42,379 nt of DNA, from assembly GCF_947036865.1 (NCBI RefSeq), contig NZ_CAMQSF010000032.1:1-42379 (forward strand). Reading direction: 5' to 3'. The position numbers and the translations under genes were made by a program. The notes beneath the pieces are model-generated. The model was not told where the DNA came from. It worked only from the letters and a program-made list of their open reading frames with translations, and did no database searches. This DNA is from an uncultured Caulobacter sp. (GTDB lineage Bacteria > Pseudomonadota > Alphaproteobacteria > Caulobacterales > Caulobacteraceae). Shown in pieces: positions 35,371 to 42,379 of the stretch (position 1 is its first letter; every line of letters starts with the position of its first letter).

Positions 35371-35883
35371 TTGCACGACGCCACGACCATCCGCCGCGCC
35401 ACGATCGACGACGCCGACACCGTGTCCAGCCTGGGCGCGCGGACCTTCACCGAGACTTTCGCTCACCTCTATCCGACCGAGGATCTGGAGACCTTCCTGG
35501 CCTATGCCTACGGCCTGGAGCGAACGCGGAACGATCTGGCCCATCCGGACAAGGCCACCTGGCTGCTGGAGGACGAGGACGGCGAGGCGATCGGCTACGC
35601 CCTCGCCGGCCCTTGCGACCTGCCGCACGACGAGGTCGCGCCGGGCGATGGCGAGCTCAAGCGGATCTATGTGCTGAAGTCGCATCAGGGCGGCGGCCGG
35701 GGCTCGCGGCTGCTGGAGACCGCGCTGGACTGGCTGGGGCCCCGCCGGATCTGGATCGGCGTCTGGTCGGAGAATTACGGGGCGCAGAGGCTGTATGGTC
35801 GCCTGGGCTTCGAGAAGGTGGGTGAATACCACTTCCCCGTTGGCGAGACGCGGGACCTGGAGTTCATCCTGCGGCGGGGCTGA
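35371..35883 (+). CDS. GNAT-family N-acetyltransferase
   Basis: The 170-residue product starts TTIRRATIDDADTVSSLGAR and has the acetyl-CoA-binding KRIYVLKSHQGGGRGSRLLE (Q/RxxGxG/A type) and a C-terminal ENYGAQRLYGRLGFEKVGEY. TTG 35371 is the only plausible start, because a TAG stop lies 3 bp upstream in the same frame (35365-35367) and no ATG occurs near the N-terminus. It diverges from the deacetylase gene by 16 bp. The substrate is unknown. Confidence 0.88.
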   Translation: MHDATTIRRATIDDADTVSSLGARTFTETFAHLYPTEDLETFLAYAYGLERTRNDLAHPDKATWLLEDEDGEAIGYALAGPCDLPHDEVAPGDGELKRIYVLKSHQGGGRGSRLLETALDWLGPRRIWIGVWSENYGAQRLYGRLGFEKVGEYHFPVGETRDLEFILRRG

Positions 35884-35897
35884 GGGCCGCGCGAAAT

Positions 35898-36013
35898 CTC
35901 CTCTCCCCAGTGGGGGAGGTGTCGACGCGAAGCGGTGACGGAGGGGGAAGAGGCAAGGTCCGCGGGGCTTGCCCCTCCGACGCTTCGCGCCGCCTCCCCC
36001 CTGGGGGGAGGAT
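35898..36013. repeat. Intergenic palindromic repeat (CTCCCC-AGTGGGGGAGG type)
   Basis: The arms at about 35898-35946 and 35972-36013 are imperfect reverse complements. Each contains the sequence GCGAAGCG and a CTCCCCC/GGGGGAGG palindrome. This is a dispersed intergenic repeat similar in style to the one after glk. It separates the GNAT gene from the VWA gene and may end transcription. Confidence 0.75.
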
Positions 36014-36073
36014 TGGATTGCGTCGGCTCGCGATCCCCTACACAATCCGAACATCTGTTCGAAAGCCGCGCCG

Positions 36074-37252
36074 ATGTTCCTTCGCTTCTTCTCCGAGCTC
36101 CGCCAGGCCAAGGTGCCGGTGTCCCTGCGCGAATACCTCCTGCTGATGGAGGCCCTGGACAAGGACGTCATCGACCGCACGGTCGAGGACTTCTACTTCC
36201 TGTCGCGCGCCAGTCTGGTGAAGGACGAGAAGAACCTCGACAAGTTCGACCGGGTGTTCGGCCACGTCTTCAAGGGCTTGGAGACCGTCAACGAGGGTCT
36301 CGCCGCCGACATTCCCGAGGAATGGCTGAAGGCCCTGACCGAGAAGTTCCTGACCGACGAGGAAAAGGCCCAGATCGAGGCCATGGGCGGCTTCGAGAAG
36401 CTGATGGAGACCCTGCAGGAGCGCCTGCGCGAGCAGAAGAAGCGCCACGAGGGCGGAAACAAGATGATCGGTTCGGGCGGCACCTCGCCGTTCGGCAACA
36501 ACGGCTACAATCCCGAGGGCGTCCGGATCGGCCAGGACAAGAGCCGCCACGGCCGCGCGGTTAAGGTCTGGGACAAGCGCGAGTACAAGAACCTCGACGA
36601 CAGCGTCGAACTCGGCACCCGCAACATCAAGGTCGCCCTACGCCGCCTGCGCAAGTTCGCCCGCACCGGCGCGGCCGAAGAGCTGGATCTGCCCGGCACG
36701 ATCAAGGGCACGGCCGAGAAGGGCTATCTGGACATCCAGCTGCGGCCCGAGCGCCGCAACGCCATCAAGGTGCTGATCTTCTTCGACATCGGCGGCTCGA
36801 TGGACGGCCACATCAAGCTCTGCGAGGAGCTGTTCAGCGCCGCCAAGACCGAGTTCAAGAACCTGGAATTCTACTACTTCCACAACTGCCTCTACGAGGC
36901 GGTCTGGAAGGACAATAAGCGCCGTCACACCGAGAAGATCCCGACCTTCGACGTGCTGCACAAGTTCCCGGCCGACTACAAGGTGATCTTCGTCGGCGAC
37001 GCGACCATGAGCCCCTACGAGATCACCTATCCGGGCGGCAGCGTCGAGCACTGGAACGAGGAGCCCGGCGCGATCTGGATGCAGCGGGTCACCGACATCT
37101 ATCAGAGCTGCGTCTGGCTGAACCCGACGCCCGAGCGGCATTGGGACTACACCCAGTCGATCGGCGTGATGAAGCAGATCCTGTCGAACCGCATGTACCC
37201 GCTGACCCTCGAAGGCCTGGACAAGGCAATGCGCGAGCTCGTGCGGGGTTAG
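36074..37252 (+). CDS. VWA-domain (CoxE-like) protein
   Basis: The 392-residue product starts MFLRFFSELRQAKVPVSLRE, as in the alphaproteobacterial CoxE-like VWA family. The metal site reads FFDIGGSMDGH, with D238, G240 and S242 where the classic pattern is DxSxS. Later segments VIFVGDATMSPYEI and WLNPTPERHWDYT complete the fold. CoxE-like proteins work with MoxR-type AAA ATPases in metal-centre insertion or chaperoning; none is visible here. A palindromic repeat separates it from the upstream gene, and its TAG stop overlaps the convergent RTX gene's stop by 4 bp. Confidence 0.88.
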   Translation: MFLRFFSELRQAKVPVSLREYLLLMEALDKDVIDRTVEDFYFLSRASLVKDEKNLDKFDRVFGHVFKGLETVNEGLAADIPEEWLKALTEKFLTDEEKAQIEAMGGFEKLMETLQERLREQKKRHEGGNKMIGSGGTSPFGNNGYNPEGVRIGQDKSRHGRAVKVWDKREYKNLDDSVELGTRNIKVALRRLRKFARTGAAEELDLPGTIKGTAEKGYLDIQLRPERRNAIKVLIFFDIGGSMDGHIKLCEELFSAAKTEFKNLEFYYFHNCLYEAVWKDNKRRHTEKIPTFDVLHKFPADYKVIFVGDATMSPYEITYPGGSVEHWNEEPGAIWMQRVTDIYQSCVWLNPTPERHWDYTQSIGVMKQILSNRMYPLTLEGLDKAMRELVRG

Positions 37253-38676
37253 AACCGCGGCGGCGTCTCGCCGACGTGGCCCACGTCGGCGCTGGGCTGG
37301 CCGACCAGCGGCACCGGCGGCGTAGGGTCGTGATCGTTGGCGATCGTGGTTCCGACCTTGAAGGTTCCGGCCACGGCGCCGCCCAGCAGGATGAAGACGT
37401 CCTCGCGCCCGTCGCCGTCGATGTCGAAGCCCACGCGCGCGCCGCTGACGATCTGCCCGATCCCCGCCGCCGCGGCGGTGCTGCCCTCGCCCAGGGCGTG
37501 GCCTTGCGCGGCCAGAACATCCGCCACGTTGGCGGTGTTGACCACGGTCAGATGGCCCTGCCCCTGCACCGCCAGGTGGTCGCCCTTGGCGGCCGAGTAG
37601 TCGAGAACGACGCCCAGCAGCGCGTCGGCGGGGGTCGCCGGCGGCTTGGCCGAGACCAGGAAGGTGTCCGCGCCGGCGCTGCCGGAGGCCACGACCCGCG
37701 CGTTCATGACGATGCGATCGTCGCCCGCGCCGCCGTCGATCCGATCGACCTCGCCCTTACCGGCGCCGCCGCCGTCGATATAGTCGTTGCCCGGCCCGCC
37801 GGCGATGACCTCGCCGGTGGGGCCGCCGACCAGGACGTCGTTGCCGACCGTGCCCGAGATCGTGGCCTTGGCGCTGGCCAAGCCCGTCGACGCGAAGGCC
37901 GGACCGGAAATCGGCAGTTCATACCGCCCTTCCGGCGCCGGCTCCTGGACCGGCGCGCGCGCATCCTCGGAGGCCAGCTTGGCGGGCGCGGCGGCCGGCG
38001 CGACCGGGGTGATATGGACGACCGGCAGCGCGTCGGCCGGCGGCGGCGGCGGCGCCTGTGGCGCGCTCTGAAGGCTCGTCGTCTTCTGCGGGGCCTCGGC
38101 CGGCGGGCTCGCGACGGGCGCGGCGGTCGGCCCCGCGACGTGGCCTTGGACGCGACCGGCCTCGACGCTCAGCGCGGCGATCAGCTTCGAGCTCAGGTCT
38201 TCGACGACCAGATCGTCGACGTGCGGCAGGGTTTCGAAATTCAGACGGCCGGCCTCGCCGGGATCCGGTCCGCGCAGCTCGAGATAAAGGCCGACGGCGA
38301 TCACCAGCGACAGGAACGACTGGGCTTCTCGGCTGGACGGATTGAACGCCACGACGACCGACCCCGCCTCCTGCGGCGCGCCGGAGGACAACACCTGGCG
38401 CAGCGCGCCCCAGAGGCTGCTGACCTGATGGTACATGTCGACGGCCGCGTCGTGGACCACGAACTGACCGTCGATCCGGGCGATGTGCACCAGGACGTCC
38501 TGGTTGGCGTCGGTCACGACGTACCAGGGATCGCCCGAATCCGTCTTGCCGAAGACGCCGTCGACCGCCCCGTAGCTTTCGGCCAGCTGCCGGGTCAACA
38601 GCGCCAGCAAGCCCCGTTCGTTGGGAGACCAGTCTCCGCCGAGCGGCTTGGGGTTGAAGGCCAGGATCTCACCCAT
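37249..38676 (-). CDS. RTX-repeat calcium-binding protein, probably type I secreted
   Basis: The 475-residue product has a globular N-terminal domain (about 1-185), a Pro/Ala-rich linker (about 190-270) and hemolysin-type repeats around 283-345 (GNDVLVGG, GPGNDYIDGG, GAGDDRIV). It ends with a FG-GAP-like stretch (GFDIDGDGREDVFILLGG). There is no N-terminal signal peptide, as expected for a type I substrate. No ABC exporter is next to it. It lies 12 bp after the XRE regulator gene in the same operon. Function is unknown; adhesion or surface binding is possible. Confidence 0.8.
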   Translation of the reverse strand: MGEILAFNPKPLGGDWSPNERGLLALLTRQLAESYGAVDGVFGKTDSGDPWYVVTDANQDVLVHIARIDGQFVVHDAAVDMYHQVSSLWGALRQVLSSGAPQEAGSVVVAFNPSSREAQSFLSLVIAVGLYLELRGPDPGEAGRLNFETLPHVDDLVVEDLSSKLIAALSVEAGRVQGHVAGPTAAPVASPPAEAPQKTTSLQSAPQAPPPPPADALPVVHITPVAPAAAPAKLASEDARAPVQEPAPEGRYELPISGPAFASTGLASAKATISGTVGNDVLVGGPTGEVIAGGPGNDYIDGGGAGKGEVDRIDGGAGDDRIVMNARVVASGSAGADTFLVSAKPPATPADALLGVVLDYSAAKGDHLAVQGQGHLTVVNTANVADVLAAQGHALGEGSTAAAAGIGQIVSGARVGFDIDGDGREDVFILLGGAVAGTFKVGTTIANDHDPTPPVPLVGQPSADVGHVGETPPRF

Positions 38677-38688
38677 GGCGCGGCTCGA

Positions 38689-39027
38689 TCAGGCCCGCGC
38701 CGCGCGATCGGCGACCACCGGTTCGGCCTCGCCGTCGAACAACAGGCGATGCAGCTCGGGCTCGTAATAGCGCAGCAGCGTGCGGGCGAACTGGGTCGGG
38801 TCCAGGCCCAGGCTCTCGGCCCAGACGGCCTGCGCCTCGATCGGCACGCGCCCCAGGCCGTTCTCCACCTGCGAGACGAAGGTGTAGTAGCGCAGCCCCG
38901 TCTTCTCGGCCAATTCGGCCTGGGTCAGGCCCGCGGCCTCGCGCGCTGCCTTGAGCCACCGCCCCGCCTCGCGACGGAGGGACTTGGTGAGCGCCGCCTT
39001 GGCGGGATTCATCGCCGTTCGTGACAT
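38689..39027 (-). CDS. XRE-family helix-turn-helix regulator
   Basis: The 112-residue product has a Cro/C1-type domain (about 22-80) with LKAAREAAGLTQAELAEKTG and the recognition part YTFVSQVENGLGRVP, plus a short C-terminal tail. ATG 39027 has no strong ribosome site; an internal ATG at 39012 is possible. It probably binds the TTACACA palindrome 46 bp upstream of its own start and so controls itself and the RTX-protein gene, which follows 12 bp later. Confidence 0.87.
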   Translation of the reverse strand: MSRTAMNPAKAALTKSLRREAGRWLKAAREAAGLTQAELAEKTGLRYYTFVSQVENGLGRVPIEAQAVWAESLGLDPTQFARTLLRYYEPELHRLLFDGEAEPVVADRAARA

Positions 39028-39072
39028 GGCCTAGCCGCTTTCGCGCCCGTTCGCGGGCCGCGGCCCTAGTTG

Positions 39073-39087
39073 TTACACATTGTGTAA
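39073..39087. promoter_or_regulatory. Perfect TTACACA-T-TGTGTAA palindrome upstream of the XRE gene
   Basis: A 7-1-7 perfect inverted repeat stands in an AT-rich patch of an otherwise GC-rich region. It is 46 bp before the XRE start and about 30 bp from the glycosyltransferase promoter candidate, so it may control both directions. Confidence 0.7.
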
Positions 39088-39118
39088 AAACGCAACACTC
39101 GCTTGAGACGCGCGGCCC

Positions 39119-39144
39119 TTGCGACACGGCGTCATCGCATATAC
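39119..39144 (+). promoter_or_regulatory. Candidate promoter of the glycosyltransferase gene
   Basis: TTGCGAC (39119-39125) and GCATATAC (39137-39144), 11 bp apart, partly match the Caulobacter housekeeping pattern (TTGACGS, N10-14, GCTANAWC). The transcription start would be near 39150-39152, at the ATG of a micro-ORF. Confidence 0.35.
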
Positions 39145-39151
39145 AGTTTTA

Positions 39152-39178
39152 ATGAAACTAGTTCGAATGCATCCATAA
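39152..39178 (+). CDS. Possible 8-codon upstream ORF coupled to the glycosyltransferase
   Basis: ATG 39152 encodes MKLVRMHP and its TAA (39176-39178) overlaps the glycosyltransferase ATG as TAATG. The glycosyltransferase has no ribosome site of its own. If the predicted promoter is right, this micro-ORF could be nearly leaderless and feed ribosomes into the gene. Confidence 0.3.
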   Translation: MKLVRMHP

Positions 39179-40233
39179 TGTACCGCTCGCACGACCCCAT
39201 CGCCGCGCCCGTCGCCCCCGGTCTGGCCGCCCCGCGCCTGTCCCTGGTCATGGTCGTCTTCATGACCGGACCCGCGCTGATGGAAAGCGTGCGTCACGTG
39301 CTGGCCGAGCCGGCGGTCGACGAGTTCATCATCGTCGATAATGGCTCTTCCTGGGCGGACGCGGCCTGGCTGCGCGATCTGGCGCGCCGCGAGCCGCGCG
39401 TGCGCCTGTTTCAGGGGCTGGGCAATATCGGCTTCGCCCGCGCGGCCAATCTGGGCGCGGCGGCGGCCAGGGGCCGGCATCTGGTCTTCCTCAATCCCGA
39501 CGCCTTTCTCGCCCCCGGCGCGGTCGAAGCGCTGGTGGACGCCGCGCGCGACCGTCCATCGCCCTGCGTGGTCGGGGCGCGGGTGTTCGACACCGACGGC
39601 ACGGAACAGCGGGGCGCGCGGCGCGGCGAGATCACGCCCGTCACGACCCTGCTCACCCTCTCGAAGCTTAGCGCCACCCTGCCCCCGCTGCGCCGCTTCG
39701 AGATCCACCGGGAACGCGAAGCTCCCCCTTCGCACCCGGTGGATACCCCCACCATCTCGGGCGCCTGCTTCTACATGTCGGCGGCCGACTTCGCCCGCCT
39801 GGGCGGCTTCGACGAAGGCTTCTTCCTGCACGTCGAAGACATCGACCTGTGCTGGCGGGCTCGTCGCCAGGGCGGAAGCGTTCTGTTCCAGCCGCACGCG
39901 CGCGTCGTCCACCTCGGCTCGACCAGTCGGAAGAGCCCGCTCGTGATCGAATGGCACAAGGGGCGTGGCCTGATCCGATACTTCCTCAAGCGAGCCGACG
40001 GCGCGTCGCGCAAGGCGCTCGTCCTGATGGTGGCGCCGCTGATCCTCGGCGCCGCGTTGGCCCGCCCGCTGCTGCGCCAACTGAGCGGCGGACGATCGGC
40101 GCGCACCGCCCGAACCGTCAGCCTGCCGATCAAAGCGCCAGCGCCGCCATTTTCCCCGCGAAGGGGGCAAACATCCGCCGTTTGGGCGCATCCCGGCGAT
40201 GTTGACGCTTGCGCCAAATTCGAACGCCCGTAA
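39178..40233 (+). CDS. Family 2 glycosyltransferase (rhamnosyltransferase-like)
   Basis: The 351-residue product has a GT-A fold: LSLVMVVFMTGPALM near the start, IIVDNGSSWADA (about 52-63), LGNIGFARAANLGAAAARG, VFLNPDAFL and the C-terminal FLHVEDIDLCWRARRQG (ED as likely base). A C-terminal hydrophobic helix (about 280-300) may tether it to the membrane. Such enzymes add sugars to cell-surface glycans or glycolipids. ATG 39178 lacks a Shine-Dalgarno sequence; a TTG at 39103 is in frame but would add an unconserved extension. The acceptor is unknown. Confidence 0.88.
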   Translation: MYRSHDPIAAPVAPGLAAPRLSLVMVVFMTGPALMESVRHVLAEPAVDEFIIVDNGSSWADAAWLRDLARREPRVRLFQGLGNIGFARAANLGAAAARGRHLVFLNPDAFLAPGAVEALVDAARDRPSPCVVGARVFDTDGTEQRGARRGEITPVTTLLTLSKLSATLPPLRRFEIHREREAPPSHPVDTPTISGACFYMSAADFARLGGFDEGFFLHVEDIDLCWRARRQGGSVLFQPHARVVHLGSTSRKSPLVIEWHKGRGLIRYFLKRADGASRKALVLMVAPLILGAALARPLLRQLSGGRSARTARTVSLPIKAPAPPFSPRRGQTSAVWAHPGDVDACAKFERP

Positions 40234-40263
40234 GACTTCCCCGTGGGTAAAGGGGAATAAGTA

Positions 40264-40932
40264 GTGAGTCCGACCACCGACGGCGCCGCTTCGCACGAAG
40301 CCGAGACCGCCGAGACCGAAGCCGCCACCAAGAACCTGGTCTTCGTCGCCGCAGAGCGCCTGTTCGCGCTGCACGGCTTCCAGAACGTCTCGGTGCGCGA
40401 CATCACCGCCGCCGCGGGCGTCAACCTGGCCTCGGTGAACTATCACTTCGGATCGAAGGACGCGTTGCTGTTCGAGATCTTCAAGCGGCGCACGGCCGAG
40501 CTCAACCGCGAGCGGGCCAAGATGCTGCACGAGGCCAACGACCGGAACGCCGGCTCGCCGCCGCTGCGCGAGATCCTGGCCGCCCTGCTGACCCCACCGC
40601 TGCGCTGGCTGGCGCCCGACCACGAGCGGCGCATTTCGCTGCAGTTCCTGATCCGCGCCCGCAGCGAGGGCACGGACGAGATTCGCCAGGTGCTGAAGAC
40701 CGACGTCTCGCACCTGCGCCGCTTCTCCGACGCCCTGCTGCGCGCCCGCCCGGACCTGTCGCCGGAAGAGGTCTACTGGCGGCTGCACTTCACGCTGGGC
40801 ATGCTGCACAACAACCGCTTCGCCGAGTTCGACCGCCTGAACGTGCTGTCCGAGGGCCAGACCAGCGAGGCCGACGTCGTGGCCCTGCTGAACCGCATGC
40901 TGGCCTTCGCCGAGGCGGGCTTCCGCGCCTAG
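40264..40932 (+). CDS. TetR-family transcriptional regulator
   Basis: The 222-residue product has a TetR DNA-binding domain (about 22-70): AAERLFALHGFQNVSVRDIT followed by AAAGVNLASVNYHFGSKDAL. A helical ligand domain follows. The start is GTG 40264 with AAAGGGGA upstream. It follows the glycosyltransferase by 30 bp, so it may be co-transcribed, and no operator was recognised. Confidence 0.92.
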   Translation: MSPTTDGAASHEAETAETEAATKNLVFVAAERLFALHGFQNVSVRDITAAAGVNLASVNYHFGSKDALLFEIFKRRTAELNRERAKMLHEANDRNAGSPPLREILAALLTPPLRWLAPDHERRISLQFLIRARSEGTDEIRQVLKTDVSHLRRFSDALLRARPDLSPEEVYWRLHFTLGMLHNNRFAEFDRLNVLSEGQTSEADVVALLNRMLAFAEAGFRA

Positions 40933-40979
40933 AGCCCAAGCCCGCAACCGCCCAGGCTCCGGCGCGTTAGCGCCAGGGC

Positions 40980-41855
40980 ATGGGACGGCTGCGCATTTTC
41001 CACGAGACACGGTACGTCTACGAACGCCCGGTGCGGTTCGGCCCCCAGCGGCTGATCATCCGCCCGCGCGACAGCCATGGCCTGCGTATCGTCGAGGCGT
41101 CCTTGACCCTTTTCCCGGCCGGCGAGACGCGGTGGAGCTACGACGCCAACGGCAATTGCGTCTGCGTCTATCAGCCCGAGGGCGAGGCCGACTCCATGCG
41201 GGTGGCCAGCGAGTTGCTGATCGACCGCTATCCGGCCCCGCTGGCGCCGCCGCGCATCGAGGATCCGCACACCCTCACCCCGATCATCTACGCCGCCGAG
41301 GACCGCTTCACGCTGGAGCCGTTCATCGCGCCGGCCACCGACGATCCCGAGGCCATCCTGCTGCGTTGGCTGCGGGAGCTGGACGGCGGTCGCGACGAGT
41401 CCGCCCTCGCCTTCCTGCTGCGCCTCAACCGCCTGATCCATGAGGGGTTCGCATACCGCGCCCGCGAGGAAGAAGGCGTCCAGACGCCGGTCGAGACCCT
41501 GCTGAACCGCGGCGGCGCCTGCCGCGACCTCGCGTGGCTGATGGTCGAGAGCCTGCGCCGCCTCGGCTACGCGGCGCTGTTCGCCACCGGCTACATCCAC
41601 TCCCCTGGCGGCGAGATCCGGGGTTCGGGGGCCACCCACGCTTGGTGCGAGGTGTTCCTGCCGGACCTGGGCTGGCTGGAATTCGATCCGACGAACGGCC
41701 TGGCCGAGTCGTCCGACCTGATCCGCGTCGCCGCCACCCGCACGCCGGCCCAGGCCTTGCCGGTGTCGGGCGCGATCATCGGCGATCCGGGCGCCTCGCG
41801 TCTTCACGTCTCCGTGGACGTGCGCCTGGCCGATGAAGTCGACGCGGCGGCGTGA
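40980..41855 (+). CDS. Transglutaminase-like cysteine protease-fold protein
   Basis: The 291-residue product has an N-terminal bacterial transglutaminase-like beta-domain (about 1-90) and the catalytic core with C181 (RGGACRDLAWLMV), H220 (THAWCEVFLPD) and D236 (WLEFDPTNG), all in place. Family members hydrolyse or cross-link amide bonds, and many are near genes for circularly permuted ATP-grasp proteins, which are absent here. No signal peptide is seen, so it is probably cytoplasmic. The substrate is unknown. Confidence 0.9.
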   Translation: MGRLRIFHETRYVYERPVRFGPQRLIIRPRDSHGLRIVEASLTLFPAGETRWSYDANGNCVCVYQPEGEADSMRVASELLIDRYPAPLAPPRIEDPHTLTPIIYAAEDRFTLEPFIAPATDDPEAILLRWLRELDGGRDESALAFLLRLNRLIHEGFAYRAREEEGVQTPVETLLNRGGACRDLAWLMVESLRRLGYAALFATGYIHSPGGEIRGSGATHAWCEVFLPDLGWLEFDPTNGLAESSDLIRVAATRTPAQALPVSGAIIGDPGASRLHVSVDVRLADEVDAAA

Positions 41856-41886
41856 TATGCTGGACGAGCGCGCGGGAGGAAAGACC

Positions 41887-42033
41887 ATGACCAGTGGCTT
41901 CCAGCACCAGAACCCCATGACCAATTTCTGCCTGCCCAAGGCCGAACCCAAGGCCCAGCACGGTCAAAAGGCTGACGAGGTCTGCCTCAAGCTCAAGGAG
42001 CGGCGCACGTTCGAGCCCAGACCGGGTCGTTGA
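41887..42033 (+). CDS. Small 48-residue protein, unknown function
   Basis: ATG 41887 has an ideal GGGAGGAAAG site. The product starts MTSGFQHQNPMTNFCLPKAE and is hydrophilic with two cysteines (C15, C34) and a basic C-terminus. It lies 31 bp after the transglutaminase gene and is probably co-transcribed. The strong ribosome site makes it a likely real gene. Confidence 0.6.
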   Translation: MTSGFQHQNPMTNFCLPKAEPKAQHGQKADEVCLKLKERRTFEPRPGR

Positions 42034-42149
42034 ATTGTGAAAAAGCGTAACGGCCAGGGCCCGGCGCCACGCTTGTCACGCGAGGCGGCTATACAGGCAC
42101 GCTAGGCGCCATTAGCTTTGGCGCCAGGGGTATGGGGAGCATCACGAGC

Positions 42150-42379
42150 ATGCGACGCGTCGCGCTCGGAACTCTGCTGGCGGGGATCGGTCTCGCGGCG
42201 GTCAGCGCCGCGACGGCCCTGTCGACTCGCGCCCCCGAGGAATTCAACCAGACCCTGACCTTGGCCGGCGGCCCTGGCGCCAGCGCCGCCGCGCCCGCCG
42301 ACGACCCGGACGCGCCGATCGCCACCGCCCGCTACGGCGGCGAGCGCGCCCCCGCTTCGGCGGAAGCCGCGGCCACGCC
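42150..42379 (+). CDS. Exported protein, N-terminal part only (runs off the window)
   Basis: The frame is open to the right edge. From ATG 42150 (GGGGAG 10 bp upstream) the product begins MRRVALGTLLAGIGLAAVSA, a signal peptide or membrane anchor, then an Ala/Pro-rich linker. An in-frame ATG at 42132 is possible but its ribosome site is poor. The visible 76 residues do not show a domain. A -10-like GCTATACA lies at 42088-42095. Confidence 0.6.
   Translation, partial: MRRVALGTLLAGIGLAAVSAATALSTRAPEEFNQTLTLAGGPGASAAAPADDPDAPIATARYGGERAPASAEAAAT

Noticed and set aside
42100..42131. GGCGCC repeats as a terminator or regulatory hairpin
   Set aside because: The arms are only 6-bp self-complementary words with no T-tract; too weak to call.

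Overview
The window is GC-rich alphaproteobacterial chromosome and looks like Caulobacter. It starts inside a podJ-type polarity gene and carries a cell-cycle-type fliL-fliM / flgF-flgG-flgA-flgH locus. It also holds a complete Entner-Doudoroff gene set, GANTC (CcrM) sites clustered at developmental promoters, TTAACCAT (CtrA-type) boxes and a textbook sigma-54 flagellar promoter. From memory, the gene order matches the podJ-to-dxs region of C. crescentus; this was not checked by alignment.

Layout. 1-1680: 5' half of podJ (minus) with a control region holding five GANTC sites and a palindromic TTAACCAT element. 1681-3554: a small membrane protein convergent with an MprF-type protein. 3723-6673: a tight acyl-CoA dehydrogenase / DsbA-fold isomerase / acyl-CoA dehydrogenase operon, in which the second dehydrogenase lacks the catalytic-Glu motif. 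6713-8427: a flavin-fold stress protein whose ribosome site lies in a long hairpin, a terminator, a 400-bp gene-free stretch and a Crp/Fnr regulator. 8434-19437: sugar catabolism, with pyk and a secreted GH3 beta-glucosidase (one operon), a LacI-type repressor, and glk-edd-pgl-zwf (one operon, transcribed zwf first). Three related TGACA/TGTCA palindromes sit before bglX, lacI and zwf, so one repressor probably controls the path from beta-glucoside to pyruvate. The bglX leader adds a 21-codon ORF and a terminator-like hairpin.

19641-29011: flagellar locus. fliL, fliM, a DUF6468-type protein, a MotE-like protein and a 957-residue exported repeat protein form one minus-strand operon. The divergent flgF-flgG-flgA-flgH operon has a sigma-54 promoter. 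29125-30520: a lipoprotein, a small exported protein and a low-GC stretch with two tiny hydrophobic ORFs. 30524-35354: xseB-ispA-dxs (isoprenoid precursors) with a histidine phosphatase and an HDAC-like deacetylase upstream on the same strand. 35371-37252: a GNAT acetyltransferase, a palindromic repeat and a VWA protein. 37249-39027: an XRE regulator and an RTX-repeat protein behind a perfect TTACACA palindrome. 39119-42379: a glycosyltransferase with a possible leaderless 8-codon upstream ORF, a TetR regulator, a transglutaminase-like protein, a 48-residue protein and the start of an exported protein that runs off the end.

The most unusual features are regulatory: the bglX leader, the three-operator sugar regulon, the GANTC cluster before podJ, the GANTC site in the fliL -10, the Shine-Dalgarno-masking hairpin at 6713-6750 and the coupled micro-ORF before the glycosyltransferase. 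No IS element, prophage, CRISPR array or RNA gene was recognised.
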